This document shows, piece after piece, positions 61,239 to 64,000 of a stretch of DNA of 64,000 nucleotides. The position numbers were made by a program, and so were the translations under genes. Under the pieces are notes generated by a model that made no database searches, was not told the origin of the DNA, and worked only from the letters and a program-made list of their open reading frames with translations. The DNA is from Streptomyces althioticus (lineage in GTDB: Bacteria; Actinomycetota; Actinomycetes; Streptomycetales; Streptomycetaceae). The stretch is from positions 62,001 to 126,000 of the forward strand of contig BMSW01000003.1 of NCBI GenBank assembly GCA_014649355.1, written 5' to 3'. Within the stretch, counting starts at the first letter, position 1. Each line of letters opens with the position of its first letter.

Positions 61239-62816
61239 GTGGCCGAGGGGGCGGGACCGCGCGACGGCGAGCCGCCGGAGGACCTGACCGCCGCGGAGGC
61301 GGGCATGTGGCAGGCCTTCCGCAACGGCAGCGTGTACGACCTGAGCTCCGGCGACGCGCTGGTCGACGATCCGCACGGAGGGCACCCCTGGGGCCCCGAG
61401 CGGACGGTGCGGGCCCGCGTGGTGTGCTGGCTGCTGCTGGACGGCCCGCCCGCGCTGGCCGGCCGCGTCTCGTCGCTGAAGCTGGTCGGGGTGCGGATCA
61501 GCGGCCCGCTGGACCTCGCCGGGGGCACCGTCGTGCCGTACGTGGAGATGCGCGGCTGCCGCTTCGAGCGGGACGTGCTGCTGCCGGAGGCCCGGTTCAC
61601 GACGATGCGGCTGGTGGACTGCTCCATACCCCGGCTGGAGGCCGCCCGGCTGCACACCGAGGGCGATCTGCACCTGCCGCGCTGCCGCTTCCTCGGCGGC
61701 ATACGGCTCACCGACGCCCGGATCGGCACGGACCTGCTGCTCAACCAGGCGGTCGTGCACCGCGACCGCAGCGGCCGCTCCATCGCCGGGGACGGCATGA
61801 GCGTCGGCCAGGACCTCCAGGCGGAGATGCTCGAGTCGTACGGCGAGCTGAGCCTGCGCGGCGCGACCATCGGCGTCTCGCTGAGCCTGCGCGGCGCCCG
61901 GCTGGTCAACCCGCGCGCCCGGCTCGCGCTGAACGCGCCGCAGCTGACCGTGGAGCGCTCGCTGTACCTGACCCCGGCCGGGGTGGGATCGCAGGCCCGC
62001 AGCGGCATGACGCCCGCGCGGGGCACGCGCGTCCAGCAGTTCGAGTGCGAGGGCGGGATCCGGCTGGACGACGGGCGGTTCGGGGACGCGGTCGACTTCG
62101 AGGGGGCCGAGTTCACCCTCACCGACGAGCAGGAACTGACGCTGCGCCGGGTGCAGACGCCGGAACTGCGGTTCCTCGGGCAACGGCCGGCGCGCGGTCG
62201 GGTGGTGCTGTCGGGGGCGCGTGTGGTGAACCTGATGGACCGGGCGGACAGCTGGCCGGGCCCGGGACGGCTGCACATGGGCGGCTTCACCTACGAGAAC
62301 CTGGTGCCGCGCGGCCCGTTCCCGCTGGCGCTGCGGCTGCGCTGGGTGGACGCGGCGAGCGCCGAGTACACCCCGGAGCCGTACGAGCGGCTGGCGGCGG
62401 TGCTGCGGGAGAGCGGGGCGGACGAGGACGCCCGTGAGGTGCTGCTGGCCAAGCAGCGGCGGCGCCGCGAGAGCCTGCCGCTCGCCGCGAAGCTGTGGGG
62501 GTACGCGCAGGACTGGACGGTCGCCTACGGGTACCGTCCGGGCCGGGCCGCGGTGTGGATGGCGGTGCTGTGGGCGGCCGGCTCGCTGGCCTTCGCCCGG
62601 GCGGACCACCCGCCGCTGAAGGCGGGCGAGCACCCGGACTGGAACCCGGCGCTGTTCGCACTGGACCTGCTGCTCCCGGTGATCGACCTGGGCCAGGCGG
62701 GCTTCTGGCAGATGCGCGGCGGCTGGCAGTGGCTGTCGGCGGCGTTCATCCTCCTGGGCTGGATCCTGGCCACCACGGTGGCAGCAGGCGCGACCCGCAC
62801 CTTGCGCCGCACCTAG
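61239..62816 (+). CDS. Membrane-anchored beta-helix (bactofilin/pentapeptide-like) protein, unknown function
   Basis: This 525-residue protein has an N-terminal region with repeated short strands typical of a right-handed beta-helix (for example GVRISGPLDLAGGTVVPYVE, GCRFERDVLLPEARF, CRFLGGIRLTDARIGTDL, GELSLRGATIGVSLSLRGA; later GGIRLDDGRFGDAVDFEGAE). A linker helix rich in Glu/Arg follows, then two to three C-terminal membrane segments (AAVWMAVLWAAGSLAFA, ALFALDLLLPVIDLG, WLSAAFILLGWILATTVAAG). I know such proteins only as putative oxidoreductases or membrane-associated proteins in annotations; nothing here supports a redox site. The start GTG 61239 has a superb ribosome site; an in-frame GTG at 61212 does not. 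Confidence 0.8.
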   Translation: MAEGAGPRDGEPPEDLTAAEAGMWQAFRNGSVYDLSSGDALVDDPHGGHPWGPERTVRARVVCWLLLDGPPALAGRVSSLKLVGVRISGPLDLAGGTVVPYVEMRGCRFERDVLLPEARFTTMRLVDCSIPRLEAARLHTEGDLHLPRCRFLGGIRLTDARIGTDLLLNQAVVHRDRSGRSIAGDGMSVGQDLQAEMLESYGELSLRGATIGVSLSLRGARLVNPRARLALNAPQLTVERSLYLTPAGVGSQARSGMTPARGTRVQQFECEGGIRLDDGRFGDAVDFEGAEFTLTDEQELTLRRVQTPELRFLGQRPARGRVVLSGARVVNLMDRADSWPGPGRLHMGGFTYENLVPRGPFPLALRLRWVDAASAEYTPEPYERLAAVLRESGADEDAREVLLAKQRRRRESLPLAAKLWGYAQDWTVAYGYRPGRAAVWMAVLWAAGSLAFARADHPPLKAGEHPDWNPALFALDLLLPVIDLGQAGFWQMRGGWQWLSAAFILLGWILATTVAAGATRTLRRT

Positions 62817-62820
62817 CAAC

Positions 62821-62914
62821 AGGGGCGCGCGGAACTGCGCAACGGAAGGCGACCGCCGGGACAGGTGAACGCGCGACACACAAGTCACCCCCAGGGGCGC
62901 GGGGAACTGCGCGA
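62821..62914. repeat. Two inverted copies of the dispersed core repeat
   Basis: AGGGGCGCGCGGAACTGCGC at 62821 and AGGGGCGCGGGGAACTGCGC at 62893 are reverse complements of the core found three times near trpM. They lie in the gap after the membrane protein. Confidence 0.85.
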
Positions 62915-63070
62915 CGTCCGCCCGGACACGGGTTCCGTGTGACAGGCGTGGCCCACAACACCCACCGCGCCCCGAGCAACCCCGATTTTTGCCGCCCCTT
63001 GACCAACTCCCGTACAACTTTCCACAACTTCCGCGTGGACCCTGGCGCACCCGTGACCTGCGGTCTTTCA

Positions 63071-64000
63071 ATGGTCGACACCATGGCTCTGCTGCACGCG
63101 TTCACCCGCACGTCCCGGGTGCGGGGCAGGCGGACGGGCACCCCGCCGCCCCCCGCCCAGGCCACGCTGCCCGCCGACGACGAGGTCCTCCTCGACGCTC
63201 CGGACGACGCCCTCGGCCGCGCCCTGGTCGGAGCCGCCGCCGGCGACCCCGCTCCCGCCGCCGAACTGCTCGTCGCCACCCGCCGCCGCGCCGCCTGGGA
63301 GCACCGCGACCGCTACGTGCGCCGGCTCGCCGCGTTCGCGCGGTCGCGGCCCGAGTGGCTGGACGCCTGGCGCGACCGCGCCCCGCGCGACCCGGACGCG
63401 CTGCTGGTGGACGCCCAGCGCGCGGTGGACCGGGCCTGGGACTCCCCGGCCCGCGCCGAGCTGCTGCGCGAGGTGAGCCCGCTGATCACCGCCGCCGCCC
63501 GCGCCGACCACCGCGACCCGGTGCCCTGGCGTCTCGCCCTGGACCACGCGCGCGGCGCGCGGGCCGGCCACACGTACTTCGAGGAACTGTGGGAGGCGGC
63601 GGTGCGCCGCGCCCCGCACCACCACGGCTGCCATGTGGCGGCCCTGCGCTACCTGGCGTCCTCCTGGCACGGCTCGCACCGCGAGTGCTTCGACTTCGCC
63701 GAGACGGCCGCGCAGGACGCGCCGGAGGGCTCGCTCACCCAGGCGCTGCCGCTGCGTGCGGCGTTCGGCTATCTCACCGACGGCTGCGGTCCGGCGGTCG
63801 AGCGGGCGCGGCTCGACGCGGCGGCGGACAGGGCGGCCGCCCTGTCCGCGCGGCTGCCGTCGGCCCAGCCGTGGCCGGCCGAGCTGCGCAACCTCCTCGC
63901 CCACGTCCTGGTCCGGCTCGGACGCCGGCGGGACGCGCTGGAGCAGTTCCGGCTGACCGGCCCGTACGCCACCTCGTTCCCCTGGGACCGGGACGCCGAC
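63071..64000 (+). CDS. Helical-repeat-like protein, 3' end beyond the window
   Basis: At least 310 residues are open to the window end. It starts at ATG 63071 or 63083 (MALLHAFTRTSRV), with no obvious ribosome site. The sequence is Ala/Arg-rich and alpha-helical, with tandem helix pairs reminiscent of TPR/ARM folds (AAELLVATRRRAAWEHRDRY, AHTYFEELWEAAVRRAPHHH written approximately, LRNLLAHVLVRLGRRRDALE). It resembles the DUF4034-type proteins of Streptomyces in general character, but I cannot confirm the family. No membrane segment or signal peptide is visible in this part. Confidence 0.6.
   Translation, partial: MVDTMALLHAFTRTSRVRGRRTGTPPPPAQATLPADDEVLLDAPDDALGRALVGAAAGDPAPAAELLVATRRRAAWEHRDRYVRRLAAFARSRPEWLDAWRDRAPRDPDALLVDAQRAVDRAWDSPARAELLREVSPLITAAARADHRDPVPWRLALDHARGARAGHTYFEELWEAAVRRAPHHHGCHVAALRYLASSWHGSHRECFDFAETAAQDAPEGSLTQALPLRAAFGYLTDGCGPAVERARLDAAADRAAALSARLPSAQPWPAELRNLLAHVLVRLGRRRDALEQFRLTGPYATSFPWDRDAD

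Noticed and set aside
63068..63904. Leftward frame at the window end
   Set aside because: It is antisense to a rightward frame that is open to the window end from ATG 63071/63083 and has consistent helical-repeat character.

Overview
The window is very GC-rich (about 70% or more by eye), has dense gene packing with many 4-bp ATGA/GTGA stop-start overlaps, strong third-position G/C bias and frequent GTG or TTG starts. Gene content and order (polA, liv operon, pdtaR, tRNA, pyk, gltBD, four ADP-ribosylglycohydrolases, lgt, trp and his genes including trpM and priA) are those of a Streptomyces chromosome core region. From memory it resembles S. coelicolor around SCO2000-SCO2055; no alignment was run.

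Layout. 1-2552 holds the 3' part of an HrpB-type helicase gene. 2569-5907 carries a secreted lytic transglycosylase, a DUF4184 membrane protein and a small unknown protein. polA is at 6174-8900. After a 507-bp repeat-bearing gap come a molybdopterin oxidoreductase and a PaaI-type thioesterase, then a coupled lipoprotein/membrane protein pair; the second gene has a TTA (bldA) codon. 13739-19670 is a branched-chain amino-acid ABC transporter operon. pdtaR, an unusual class I-shaped tRNA with a CAA anticodon, and pyruvate kinase follow. 22351-30832 has a Tat-exported nucleotidase, an aminopeptidase, an orphan receiver protein, chorismate mutase, a zinc-ribbon metalloprotease, and a rhomboid coupled to a GH46 chitosanase. 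gltB-gltD (30930-36984) has a GlnR-like site upstream.

38379-45203 is a six-gene, tightly overlapping operon: four divergent ADP-ribosylglycohydrolase (ARH/DraG) paralogues, a CaiB/BaiF CoA-transferase and a CitE-like lyase. Two paralogues keep the canonical metal motifs and two are altered. This is the best candidate for an undescribed system. It lies next to a divergent VIT-family metal transporter gene, with a Fur-like palindrome between them.

45271-61046 holds lgt, dsbA and the interleaved trp and his genes on the minus strand. hisD-hisC-hisB-small membrane protein-hisH-priA-ridA-hisF is one coupled unit, and hisI-trpE-three membrane proteins-trpC-trpM-trpB-trpA follows. No trpF is present, which fits the dual HisA/TrpF role of PriA. 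trpE contains an in-frame amber codon at 52813-52815, and the 3' end of trpM has been replaced by a dispersed repeat that occurs as three tandem copies between trpM and trpB.

The window ends with a bactofilin/pentapeptide-like membrane protein, more copies of the dispersed repeat, and the 5' part of a helical-repeat-like protein gene that runs off the edge.
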